From Actinomycetes bacterium (GTDB lineage: Bacteria > Actinomycetota > Actinomycetes > Actinomycetales > Cellulomonadaceae), in assembly GCA_023389455.1 (NCBI GenBank), contig JAEWEJ010000152.1:1-22153 (forward strand): DNA of 22,153 nt. The letters are read 5' to 3'. Positions 7,741-15,100 of this stretch are shown in pieces (position 1 is the first letter of the stretch; every line of letters begins with the position of its first letter). The notes under the pieces are model-generated. The model was not told the origin of the DNA and ran no database searches. It saw nothing but the letters and a program-made list of their open reading frames with translations. A program made the position numbers and the translations under genes.

Positions 7741-7746
7741 GACCAT
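7741..7746 (+). promoter_or_regulatory. possible leaderless -10 element of the CPBP gene
   Basis: GACCAT precedes the GTG at 7753 by exactly six bases, matching the A2 and T6 positions of the TANNNT consensus but not T1. A GGAG lies in those six bases only two bases from the start, too close to work well as a ribosome binding site. Weak evidence. Confidence 0.3.
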
Positions 7747-7752
7747 GGAGCC

Positions 7753-8700
7753 GTGATCAGCACGTCCGTCGTGGACCCGCGCGAGGAGCCCGGCACCTAC
7801 GCCTACCACCGTCTGCAGCGCACCCGCCCGGGCTGGTGGCGGCCCCTGCTGGTCGGCGTGGTGGGTGTGGCCCTCTACGTCGTCGTCCTGGCCGTCGGGG
7901 CGGTGCTCGTGCTCACGGCCGCGGCCGCGTCCGGGCCGGGGGGTCTCGACGCCCTCGCCCGGGTCGACGTCGCCGACCTGAGCGACCCGCTCGCCTTCAC
8001 GCTGGGGATGCTCACGATCATCGCGATGCTCCCGGCGCTGCTCGTCGCCACGTGGCTGCTCGGCGCGCGGCCCGTCGGCCTGATCGTGTCGGTCACCGCG
8101 CGGCCGCGGTGGCGGTGGGCGCTGCGGTGCCTGGCCGGCTCGGCTGCGCTCGCCGTGCTCGTCCAGGGGGCCGACGCGCTGGTCGCGGTGGTGCAGGGGC
8201 AGCCGTGGCAGCCGCGGGTCGACGACCACACGTGGCTGCTGCTGGGGCTCGTGCTGCTGCTGGTGCCGGCGCAGTGCGTCGCGGAGGAGGTCGTCTTCCG
8301 TGGCTACCTGGTCCAGGCGGTCGGAACCTGGCTGCGCCACCCGTCGTGGGCGGTGGCGCTGCCCGTGCCGTTGTTCGTGCTCGGCCACACCTACGTCGGC
8401 CTGGCGATGGTCGACACCGCGGTGTGGGCCCTCGCCATGGGGTGGCTGGTGTGGCGCACCGGGGGTCTCGAGGCGGCGGCCGCGGCCCACGTCGTGAACA
8501 ACGTCGTCGTCTTCTGCCTGGGTGCCGTGGGGCTCGCCGACCTCGACGTCGTGGACATCGGGCCCGTCGCGCTGGCGGTGTCCGTGGCCTCCACCGCCGC
8601 GTACGTCGGGCTGGTCGAGGTCCTCGCTCGTCGCCAGGGTGTGGCGCGGGTGCGGGTGGTGCCGGCACCGGTGGGGCCGGTCGCGTCACCGCTGCCGTGA
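7753..8700 (+). CDS. CPBP-family intramembrane metalloprotease
   Basis: This is a 315-residue multi-pass protein of the CPBP/ABI family (Rce1-like glutamic or metallo-proteases). Such proteins cleave membrane substrates, process peptides or give bacteriocin immunity. All three family motifs are present: EExxxR as AEEVVFRG (Glu178, Glu179, Arg183), FxxxH as FVLGH (Phe208, His212), and HxxxN as HVVNN (His246, Asn249/Asn250). About seven or eight hydrophobic helices are visible, starting with LLVGVVGVALYVVVLAVGAVLVL. The N-terminal stretch of about 30 residues is polar and Arg-rich. The GTG at 7753 is the only reasonable start close to the first helix. The next two genes downstream encode an HTH-TPR regulator and an exported mini-peptide, so a peptide-processing role is conceivable. 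That is inference from position only. Confidence 0.85.
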   Translation: MISTSVVDPREEPGTYAYHRLQRTRPGWWRPLLVGVVGVALYVVVLAVGAVLVLTAAAASGPGGLDALARVDVADLSDPLAFTLGMLTIIAMLPALLVATWLLGARPVGLIVSVTARPRWRWALRCLAGSAALAVLVQGADALVAVVQGQPWQPRVDDHTWLLLGLVLLLVPAQCVAEEVVFRGYLVQAVGTWLRHPSWAVALPVPLFVLGHTYVGLAMVDTAVWALAMGWLVWRTGGLEAAAAAHVVNNVVVFCLGAVGLADLDVVDIGPVALAVSVASTAAYVGLVEVLARRQGVARVRVVPAPVGPVASPLP

Positions 8701-8710
8701 CCGGAGTCCA

Positions 8711-8732
8711 CGCCGCCCTCTTCCGTGCGGCG
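8711..8732 (+). terminator. weak hairpin after the CPBP gene
   Basis: CGCCGC (8711-8716) pairs with GCGGCG (8727-8732) across a 10-base loop, 10 bases after the CPBP stop. It overlaps the -35 area of the next gene, so it could be a weak terminator or an operator. Confidence 0.3.
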
Positions 8733-8749
8733 GGACAGGTCCCTATCGT
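8721..8749 (+). promoter_or_regulatory. leaderless promoter of the HTH-TPR regulator gene
   Basis: TATCGT (8744-8749) ends six bases before the GTG at 8756, with a poor -35 match TTCCGT (8721-8726) 17 bases upstream. No Shine-Dalgarno sequence precedes the GTG. This pattern supports both the start choice and leaderless translation. Confidence 0.55.
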
Positions 8750-8755
8750 GAGTGC

Positions 8756-10051
8756 GTGCATCCTGTCAGCGAACGACTCCGTGACGCCCGTGAGCGCTCC
8801 GGCCTGTCCCAGGCCGACCTCGCGCGTGCGGCGAGGCTGCACCCCAGCTACGTCTCCCACCTGGAGCGTGGCGTGCGCGGCCCCGGTGACGAGGCCCTCG
8901 AGCGCCTGGCCCGCGCCCTCGGCGTGACCACGACCTACCTCGAGCAGGGTGAGCGCTCACCCGACTACCTGGCGTCGGAGGCGTCGGTCGTGCGGGCCCG
9001 TCAGCTCATGCGGGCCGGACGGGCGTCCGAGGCGGCGGGCGTGCTCACCGGTGTGCACCTCGAGTCGCTGGACGTCGACCAGAGCGCCCGGGTGCTGCTC
9101 GCGCACGCCGAGGCCCTGGACCTGGCCGGCGACCTCGAGGGTGCCGCCCGCGTGCTCGCCGACACCACGCACCGTCTCGTCCAGGGGCACCGGCCGCGAC
9201 GCGCGGCCTACGCCGCGATGCGCCTGGTGATGGCGCTGGTCGAGGCCGGTGACCTGCACGGCGCCGTCCGTGCGGGGGAGGAGCACCTCGCGGCCGCCGC
9301 CGCGGGTGCCGCCGGGACGGACGAGCTGTTCCGCCTCGAGTCGACGATCGTGTGGGCCTACGTCGCCCGCGGCGACGTCACCTACGCGCGGGTGCGCGGC
9401 CGGGACCTGCTGGCGCGCGCCCAGCAGCACGGCTCGGCACGCGCCGTGTGGTCGGTGCGCTGGAACCTCGCGTTCGTCGACGACGCCCTGGGCGACGCGG
9501 AGTCGGCGCTGGCCCACCTGCGCGCGGCGCTGGCCCTGGCGAGCGGCGCGGAGGCCGACCGCGACGTCCCACGCATGCGCCTGGACATGGCGGAGCTGCT
9601 GCTGGCCGTGACGCCCGCCCGGCCGCGGGACGCCCTGGCCGAGCTCGACGCCGCCGGGACGGCGCTCGAGATCGGGGAGTCGCACGTCGAGCTGGCCCGT
9701 GCGGCGACCGTGCGTTCGCGTGCCGAGCTGCTGCTCGGCGCGCACCGTGCCGCGCTCGTGCACGCCACCCGCGCGACGGAGCTGCTCGCCGGGGGCGAGC
9801 GCCGTGACGCCACCCTCGCGCTCGAGGCGCTCGGTGACGCGCTGCTCGCGTCCGGCGAGCGCAGCGCCGCCGTGAAGACGTACCGGCAGATCGCCGACCG
9901 GCTCGAGGTCGCCCCCGCGGGGCGCCCGGCTGCGGTGGCCTGGCGCCGCCTGGGCGACCGGCTGCGGGTGGCCGGTGACGACCGCGCCCGCGTGGCCGAG
10001 GCGTACCGCCGCGCCCTCGACGCGGCCGGCGTCGGCACCGCCCACCTCTGA
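8756..10051 (+). CDS. XRE-type HTH regulator with TPR-like repeat domain
   Basis: This 431-residue protein has an N-terminal XRE/Cro-type helix-turn-helix (residues about 5-63: RLRDARERSGLSQADLARAARLHPSYVSHLERG...LARALGV). It is followed by about 350 residues of Ala/Leu/Arg-rich helical hairpins typical of tetratricopeptide repeats, for example LLAHAEALDLAGDLEGAARVL, WNLAFVDDALGDAESALAHLR and ALEALGDALLASGERSAAVKTY. This architecture (HTH plus TPR) is that of RRNPP regulators such as PlcR, PrgX and AimR, whose TPR domain binds a short signal peptide, and of other actinobacterial HTH-TPR regulators. It is longer than many RRNPP receptors (about 300-400 residues). A gene for a 39-residue exported peptide follows 172 bases downstream on the same strand, as in RRNPP receptor/propeptide pairs. 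Start GTG 8756 is supported by the HTH beginning and the leaderless promoter. The ligand is inferred, not shown. Confidence 0.88.
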   Translation: MHPVSERLRDARERSGLSQADLARAARLHPSYVSHLERGVRGPGDEALERLARALGVTTTYLEQGERSPDYLASEASVVRARQLMRAGRASEAAGVLTGVHLESLDVDQSARVLLAHAEALDLAGDLEGAARVLADTTHRLVQGHRPRRAAYAAMRLVMALVEAGDLHGAVRAGEEHLAAAAAGAAGTDELFRLESTIVWAYVARGDVTYARVRGRDLLARAQQHGSARAVWSVRWNLAFVDDALGDAESALAHLRAALALASGAEADRDVPRMRLDMAELLLAVTPARPRDALAELDAAGTALEIGESHVELARAATVRSRAELLLGAHRAALVHATRATELLAGGERRDATLALEALGDALLASGERSAAVKTYRQIADRLEVAPAGRPAAVAWRRLGDRLRVAGDDRARVAEAYRRALDAAGVGTAHL

Positions 10052-10129
10052 GCAGGGCGTCCCGCGCCACGGGTCGGCGGGTCGTCCGCCGCGACACGCC
10101 CGGGTGACGGCAAACCCTGCGTGTCTAGC

Positions 10130-10144
10130 CCGAAGTGGCTTCGG
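10130..10144. promoter_or_regulatory. candidate operator upstream of the mini-peptide gene
   Basis: CCGAAG-TGG-CTTCGG is a perfect 6-3-6 inverted repeat ending three bases before the predicted -35 of the peptide gene. Its centre would be about 46 bases upstream of the predicted transcription start, a position suited to an activator. The HTH-TPR protein encoded next to it is the obvious candidate binder. Confidence 0.45.
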
Positions 10145-10147
10145 TCA

Positions 10148-10176
10148 TTGCGGACACGACTGGGCGTCGAGACCAT
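10148..10176 (+). promoter_or_regulatory. possible promoter of the mini-peptide gene
   Basis: TTGCGG (10148-10153) and GACCAT (10171-10176) are 17 bases apart. The -10 lacks the first T of TANNNT, as might be expected for an activator-dependent promoter. The start would be near 10183, about 40 bases before the ATG. Confidence 0.35.
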
Positions 10177-10223
10177 GCGGGGTGTCGGAGAGTCCGGCAC
10201 ATCCGTCCCCGAGGGGTCTCACC

Positions 10224-10343
10224 ATGAAGAAGCTCACCGTCGCCGCCGTCACCGCTCTCGTCGCTCTCGGTGGCGTGCTCGCCGCACCGGCCGCCGTCTC
10301 CGCGTCCGCCGTGGTCGCGTCCCCCTGCTGCAAGGCCATCTGA
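10224..10343 (+). CDS. 39-residue exported peptide precursor, candidate signalling peptide
   Basis: The peptide begins with MKK, has a hydrophobic Ala/Val/Leu core (residues 4-24) and several small-residue cleavage options: after Ala27 (VSA), Ala29 (ASA) or Ala32 (VVA). Cleavage after Ala32 would free the heptapeptide SPCCKAI; the earlier sites would leave 10 or 12 residues. There is no lipobox, since the two cysteines (35 and 36) are near the end. GAGGGG at 10211-10216 is a fair ribosome binding site, seven bases before the ATG. The gene follows the HTH-TPR regulator and is closed by a strong hairpin. Together these features match the propeptide of an RRNPP-type system, where an exported, processed peptide re-enters the cell and binds the TPR domain. 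Alternatives are a small secreted bacteriocin-like peptide or an unrelated secreted micro-protein. No homologue is recognised. Confidence 0.65.
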   Translation: MKKLTVAAVTALVALGGVLAAPAAVSASAVVASPCCKAI

Positions 10344-10379
10344 GGCGCGACCGCGGGCCGCACCCCCGGCCGCACGTGG

Positions 10380-10412
10380 CACCGGGCCGGGACGTCACGT
10401 CCCGGCCCGGTG
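10380..10412. terminator. strong bidirectional hairpin terminator
   Basis: A perfect 15-bp stem (10380-10394 with 10398-10412) closes on TCA. It lies 36 bases after the mini-peptide stop and 10 bases from the convergent MFS gene stop. No T-run follows on either strand. Confidence 0.75.
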
Positions 10413-10422
10413 GCCTGCGACG

Positions 10423-11718
10423 TCAGGGGTTCGCGTCGCGGCGTCGCAGGGCCTCGCGCAGCGGCGGCACGCGGGTGCCGAGCGCGGCGAGGGCGAGACG
10501 GGTCCGGCGCCGGCTGCGCAGCACGCCCGCCACGCCGACGAGCCACGGCACGAGCAGCACCGCGAACGCGACCCGGTACGCGTCGAGCGTGTAGACGGTC
10601 GCCCCCGGGGGTGACACCGCCTCCAGCACGACGCCGACGGCGAGCACGCCGAGGATCGTCGAGGTGAAGCCGCCGGTGTTGACGAACCCGCTCGCTGTGC
10701 CGAGCCGGTCCGGCGGGGTGAAGGTCCGGGCGAAGTCGAGGCCCACGAGGGACACCGGGCCCCCGGCGCCGATGACGACAGCGAACACGACGAGCTGGGC
10801 GAGGGGTCGCGGTGTCGCCGGCACCAGGACCCAGGCCCACACGGCGAGGGTCGCCCCGGCCGACGCGAGCACGACCCACGAGCGGCGCAGCGGGTGGCGA
10901 CCGGTGAACAGCCCCACCAGCGGCCCCGCCACGATCGCGGACAGCGTCATGACGGTGAGCAGCACGCTCGCCTCGGCGGGGGTGCGGCCCTGCGCCGTGA
11001 TGAAGAAGGGCACGCCCCACAGCATCGCCACGACGTTGAAGGAGAAGGGCGTGAGGAAGTGCGACCAGTACCCCAGCCGCGTGCCTGCGGGCTGCGCGGC
11101 CGCCCGGACGGCGCGGGAGAAGCCCTCGCTCGCGAGCGGTGCGACCGGTTGCGCGGGGCGGGGGTCGATGCCGGCGGCCGCGGCGAGGGTCGCGACCGCA
11201 CCGGCGACGGCGAGCACGCCGAACGTGGTCGTCCAGCCCTCAGCGTGCAGGACCCACGCGACCGCCAGCGCCGAGACGATCTGCCCCGCCTGCCCGATCA
11301 GGCCCGTGACCTGCACCATCACCGGCACCCGGCGGGCGGGGAACTGCTCGGCGATGAGCCGGCAGGCGCTGATGAAGATCGCGGCGTCGCCGCCGCCGAT
11401 CAGGGCGCGGGCGACCAGGGCGGTCGGCACGTCGTCGGCGACGGCGAGCAGCCCCTGCCCGGCGGCCATGACGGCCGAGCCCGTCGTGATGAGGACGCGG
11501 GCGCCGAGCCGGTCGACGAGCCGCCCGGCCGGGATCTGCAGGGCGGCGTAGACGGCGAGCTGCAGCACCGAGAACATCGCCAGGCCCGTCGCGCCGAGCG
11601 CGAAGCGGTCGACCGCCTCGACCCCGGCGACCCCGAGTGCCGTGCGGTGCACAACGGCGACGAGGTAGGCCGCGGCGGCGGCCGTCCAGGCCGTCATCGC
11701 CGTGCGGCGCGCGCGCAT
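10423..11718 (-). CDS. MFS transporter
   Basis: This 431-residue major facilitator superfamily permease has about 12 hydrophobic segments. The N-terminal half shows the motif-A-like loop GRLVDRLGARVLI (residues 65-77) after the second helix. A second copy (GLFTGRHPLRRSW) appears in the C-terminal half. Other features resemble the nitrate/sugar-phosphate-like and general actinobacterial MFS branch (ALIGGGDAAIFISACRLIAEQFPARRVPVM, NVVAMLWGVPFFITAQG, TASGFVNTGGFTSTILG). The substrate cannot be assigned. The ATG at 11718 is preceded by AGGAGG with four bases between. A longer frame upstream has no membrane character and is rejected. It is transcribed alone, with its own predicted promoter, toward the bidirectional terminator. 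Its closeness to the mini-peptide gene is convergent and gives no evidence that it exports the peptide. Confidence 0.88.
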   Translation of the reverse strand: MRARRTAMTAWTAAAAAYLVAVVHRTALGVAGVEAVDRFALGATGLAMFSVLQLAVYAALQIPAGRLVDRLGARVLITTGSAVMAAGQGLLAVADDVPTALVARALIGGGDAAIFISACRLIAEQFPARRVPVMVQVTGLIGQAGQIVSALAVAWVLHAEGWTTTFGVLAVAGAVATLAAAAGIDPRPAQPVAPLASEGFSRAVRAAAQPAGTRLGYWSHFLTPFSFNVVAMLWGVPFFITAQGRTPAEASVLLTVMTLSAIVAGPLVGLFTGRHPLRRSWVVLASAGATLAVWAWVLVPATPRPLAQLVVFAVVIGAGGPVSLVGLDFARTFTPPDRLGTASGFVNTGGFTSTILGVLAVGVVLEAVSPPGATVYTLDAYRVAFAVLLVPWLVGVAGVLRSRRRTRLALAALGTRVPPLREALRRRDANP

Positions 11719-11742
11719 CCGTCCTCCTGTCCGTGCCTGCCC

Positions 11743-11748
11743 AGCGTA
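11743..11748 (-). promoter_or_regulatory. predicted -10 of the MFS gene
   Basis: Minus-strand TACGCT (11748-11743) would give a transcript starting near 11736 with an 18-base leader carrying AGGAGG. The -35 region is poor and is overlapped by the palindrome at 11770-11783. Confidence 0.4.
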
Positions 11749-11769
11749 TGACGCTCCACGGCCGGGCTC

Positions 11770-11783
11770 GGCCACCGGTGGCC
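11770..11783. promoter_or_regulatory. 14-bp palindrome upstream of the MFS gene
   Basis: GGCCACC-GGTGGCC is a perfect palindrome with no spacer, centred about 40 bases upstream of the predicted MFS transcription start. It is a plausible operator for an unlinked regulator, although GC-rich palindromes also arise by chance. Confidence 0.35.
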
Positions 11784-11861
11784 CCGATCGGTCCCGGTGG
11801 GGCCGGGGTGTCGCCGCCGCGGCCACGCGGGGGACATGGCGTCGACCACACGGCTGGACAG

Positions 11862-11890
11862 TTGACCAAGACGTGCGCATGCCTCATAGT
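11862..11890 (+). promoter_or_regulatory. predicted promoter of an intergenic small RNA
   Basis: TTGACC (11862-11867) and CATAGT (11885-11890) are separated by exactly 17 bases, one of the best sigma-70-type pairs in the window. Transcription would begin near 11897, at the foot of a stem-loop, more than 200 bases before the next coding start. Confidence 0.65.
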
Positions 11891-11896
11891 TGAACC

Positions 11897-11984
11897 CGAC
11901 GGTGCGTATCGCCTGCCCCCTGCGCGGTGCGCACCGTCTTGACTCCGATCCGACGGGACGGGCCCCAGCGGCCCGTCCCGTCGG
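11897..11984 (+). ncRNA. candidate small RNA with two hairpins and a C-rich loop
   Basis: A predicted transcript of about 88-95 bases starts just after a good promoter. Hairpin 1 pairs GACGGTGCG (11898-11906) with CGCACCGTC (11930-11938). The stem extends inward through two G-U wobbles to about 15 pairs and leaves a loop of CTGCCCCCTGC at 11913-11923. Hairpin 2 (11950-11984) is a terminator-like perfect stem. No open reading frame is convincing. Two hairpins with a C-run in a loop recall the actinobacterial 6C RNA family, but the run here is only five C and I cannot confirm membership. C-rich loops in small RNAs often pair with G-rich ribosome binding sites. The alternative is a long leader of the downstream helicase-like gene, which is unlikely because that gene has its own leaderless promoter and the terminator intervenes. 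Confidence 0.55.
11950..11984 (+). terminator. hairpin terminator of the small RNA
   Basis: A perfect 15-bp stem (11950-11964 with 11970-11984) encloses the five-base loop CCAGC. It lies between two genes that diverge, so it cannot end either of them. That is strong support for an independent transcript reading into it. Confidence 0.65.
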
Positions 11985-12049
11985 TCGTTCCCGGGCCACG
12001 GACCCCGCGTACCGGCGGCAGGTCCCCGACCGCGGGCGCAACCCGGGCA

Positions 12050-12062
12050 GGCACGGCGTGCC
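12050..12062. promoter_or_regulatory. palindrome upstream of the helicase-like gene
   Basis: GGCACG-G-CGTGCC is a perfect 6-1-6 inverted repeat centred about 46 bases before the predicted leaderless start at 12102. It is a possible operator. Confidence 0.3.
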
Positions 12063-12089
12063 CACCCCGGGATCCGTCCCTCGCGCGGT

Positions 12090-12095
12090 TACCGT
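12090..12095 (+). promoter_or_regulatory. leaderless -10 element of the helicase-like gene
   Basis: TACCGT ends exactly six bases before the GTG at 12102. No -35 hexamer is clear. The rest of the 11985-12101 stretch holds only the palindrome at 12050-12062. Confidence 0.5.
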
Positions 12096-12101
12096 GCCAA
12101 G

Positions 12102-15100
12102 GTGACCGCTCCCGCCCGCACCCCCCGCACGGGGACCGACCCCGCCGGCGCCACGCCGCCGGCCGAGGGTGACGTCGGCACGGCCGAGCGGTCCGACACC
12201 GGGGACGGTCCGCCCGTGGCGCTCGTCGAGCCGCCCTCGCCCGCCGAGGTCCTCGAGGGCGCCGTCGTGACCTGGCGCGCCGCGCTCGTCGAGTCCGCAG
12301 GCGCCTCGACCCTGGCGGACGTCGACCAGCTGGGTGACGCCGCCCTCGACCTGTCGTCCGCCCACCCGTCCGGCATGGCCCAGCTGTTCGCCGGCCGGCC
12401 GACGCGGTTGTCGAACCTCGTGCGCGAGCCCGGTGCGCTGTCCAGCGCCCGCCGTCGGGCGCGGGCCGTCAGCGCCCGGGCCTCGGGCTACACCCAGCGG
12501 TACGGCATCGCGTCGACGTCCCTGGCCATCGGGGTCGCGACGTGGACCGACCGCTCCAGCGCCGACCTCGCCTCCGACGACGTCGGTGCCCTCGCGCACG
12601 TCACCCGGCACCCCCGTGGACCCGTCGGGCGTCCCGTCGGCCCCGACGGCCAGGAGGCCGCGGTGCGGACCGTCCGGGCCCCGGTGCTGCTGCGGCCCGT
12701 CGGGCTGCGCGCCCGCGGCACGGGCGAGGGCGACTACGAGCTGGAGCTCGAGCCCTCGATCGAGGTGAACCCGGTGCTCGCGCGGGCGCTGCGCGGGCAC
12801 GGCGCCCTGCTCGACCCCGCGGCGGTGGCTCGCGGCACCTTCAGCGGGTCCGGCTTCGACCCGCGCGGCGCGCTGCAGCGGCTCGCGTCGCTGGGCGAGG
12901 CGGTCCTCGAGGACTTCTCGCTGGTGGAACGCGTGGTCGTCGGCACGTTCGTGCACCCCGGGCAGGTCATCGTCGACGACCTCGACCAGCTCGCCGGGAC
13001 CCTCGAGCGGCACGACGTGGTGCGGGCCCTCGCGGGTCTCGAGGAGGCGCACGCCGCGCTCCAGGTGCCCCTGCCGGCCCCGGTCGTCGGGGACCGCGAC
13101 CCGTCCCTCGAGCGCGGGGTGGGCGACCTCGACCCCGCGCAGCAGCACGTGCTGGACGTCGTCGCCACGGGCGCGCACGTCTTCGTCGACGCGCCGACGG
13201 GCTCCGACGTGACAGGGACCCTGGCCGCCGTCGTCGCCGACGCCGCGGCCGAGGGCCGCACCGTGCTCTACGTGCCCGGCCACCGGCGCGCCGCGGTCTC
13301 GCTCGTCGACCGCCTGCGGCGCCTCGGCCTGGGGGAGATCGTGCTGGACGTCGAGCCGCACGCAGGCTGGCGCGCCGCCGCCGCGCGACGGCTGCTCGGG
13401 GCGATGACGCTCGAGCCGCCCGTCGTCGACATGGACGCCGTGCAGGCCGTGCGCGAGCCGCTCGTCGAGCACCGCGAGCGGCTGCGCGGCTACGTCGACG
13501 CGCTGCACGAGCCGCGCGAGCCGTGGGGCGTCTCCGCCTACGACGCGCTGCAGGAGCTCGCCCGGCTCACCGCGACGCGTCCGACGCCGTCGACGACCGT
13601 GCGCCTGCGGCCGGAGGTCGCGCGCACCCTGGATGCCGACCGGCGTGCCGCTCTGGCGCGGGACCTCGTGCGTGCCGGAGAGCTCGGTGCCTTCCGGCTC
13701 CGGCCGCAGGACACCCCCTGGTACGGGGCGGACCTGCGCACCGCGTCCGACGCGCAGGTGGTCCGCCGCCGGCTCGACCGCCTGCTCGACGTCACGCTGC
13801 CGCTGCTGGTGGAGCGCGTCGCGCAGGTCGCCGGCGAGACCGGCCTCACACGGGCCACGACGCTCGACCAGTGGGCCGAGCAGCTGCGCATGCTCGACGG
13901 CGTGCGCACGTCGCTCGACGTCTTCCAGCCGCTGGTGTTCGAGCGCACGGCCGCCGACCTCGTCGCCGCCACCGCCAGCAAGGAGTGGCGCGAGGAGCAC
14001 GACGTCCCCATGGGCTTCTGGGTCCGTCGGCGGCTGCGCAAGCAGGCGAAGGACATGCTGCGCCCCGGGCGCCCCGTGGCAGACCTGCACGGTGCGCTGA
14101 TCGAGGTGCAGGAGCGTCGCGAGGTGTGGCAGGCGCACTGCCCCGCGGGCGGGTGGCCGCGGCTCCCGGAGCACCTCGAGGTCATCGAGGACGAGCACCG
14201 GGCCGTGCGGCAGGACGTCGAGGGCGTGGCCGAGGTGCTCGCCACGACGCCCCTGCGCGGCGACCTGACGAGCACCCCGTTCGAGGAGCTCCGCGAGCGG
14301 CTGGTGCGTCTGCGGTCCGGCGCCGCCGCGCTCGACTCCCTGCCCGAGCGCACCGCGCTGCTGCACGGGCTGCGCGCCGCCGGGCTGGGCGACCTCGTCG
14401 ACGACCTCGCGGCCCGCCGCGTGGACCCCGCGCAGGCGCCCGCCGAGCTCGACCTCGCCTGGTGGAGCACGGTCTTCGAGGACGTCCTCGCCGCCGACCC
14501 GGCCCTGGCCGGCTACGACGGTGCGGCGCTCGGCGAGCTGTCCGCGCGCTACGCCGAGCTCGACCGCCGGCACGTGGTCAGCCGCACGGCGCCGGTCCTC
14601 GCCGCGGCGCTCGGGCGCATCGCCTCCGCGGTGCGCGTGCACCGCGACCAGGCCGAGGGGCTCTTCGCCGAGCTCGTCGAGGAGCGCATCACGTCCCTGC
14701 GGGACACGGTGGCGCGCTACCCCGACCTCGCGCGCCGTCTGCGGCCCGTGCTCGTCGCGGCGCCGATGCTCGTCTCGCAGGTGCTGCCGGCGTCGCGGAC
14801 CGTGGACCTGGTCGTCGTGGACGCCGCGGCGCACCTGCCGATCGAGGCCGCGCTGCCCGCGATCGCCCGCGCCCGGCAGGTCGTCGTCGTCGGTGACGCG
14901 CGCTGCGCGTCGGGCAGCGCGGTGCGTGAGCTCGCGGCGGTCCTGCCGTCCGTGGCCCTGCACGCCGACGCGTCACGTCGCGACCCCTACCTCACGCGGT
15001 TCCTGGCGGAGCACGGGTACGAGGGCGTCCTCGTCCCCACGCCGCTGCCGGGCTCGCAGCCGCTGGTCAGCCTCGAGGTCGTCGACGGCACGGGCATGCC

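Noticed and set aside
7753..10343. Bacteriocin operon with CPBP immunity protein
   Set aside because: The small peptide lacks a leader such as the double-Gly type, and no modification enzyme or dedicated ABC exporter is present; the HTH-TPR neighbour fits signalling better. Kept only as an alternative in the annotation.
11694..14963. Open frame of 1089 codons on the minus strand opposite the helicase-like gene
   Set aside because: It is His/Arg/Gln-rich without domain features, antiparallel to a clearly real gene, and typical of codon-phase shadows in very GC-rich DNA.
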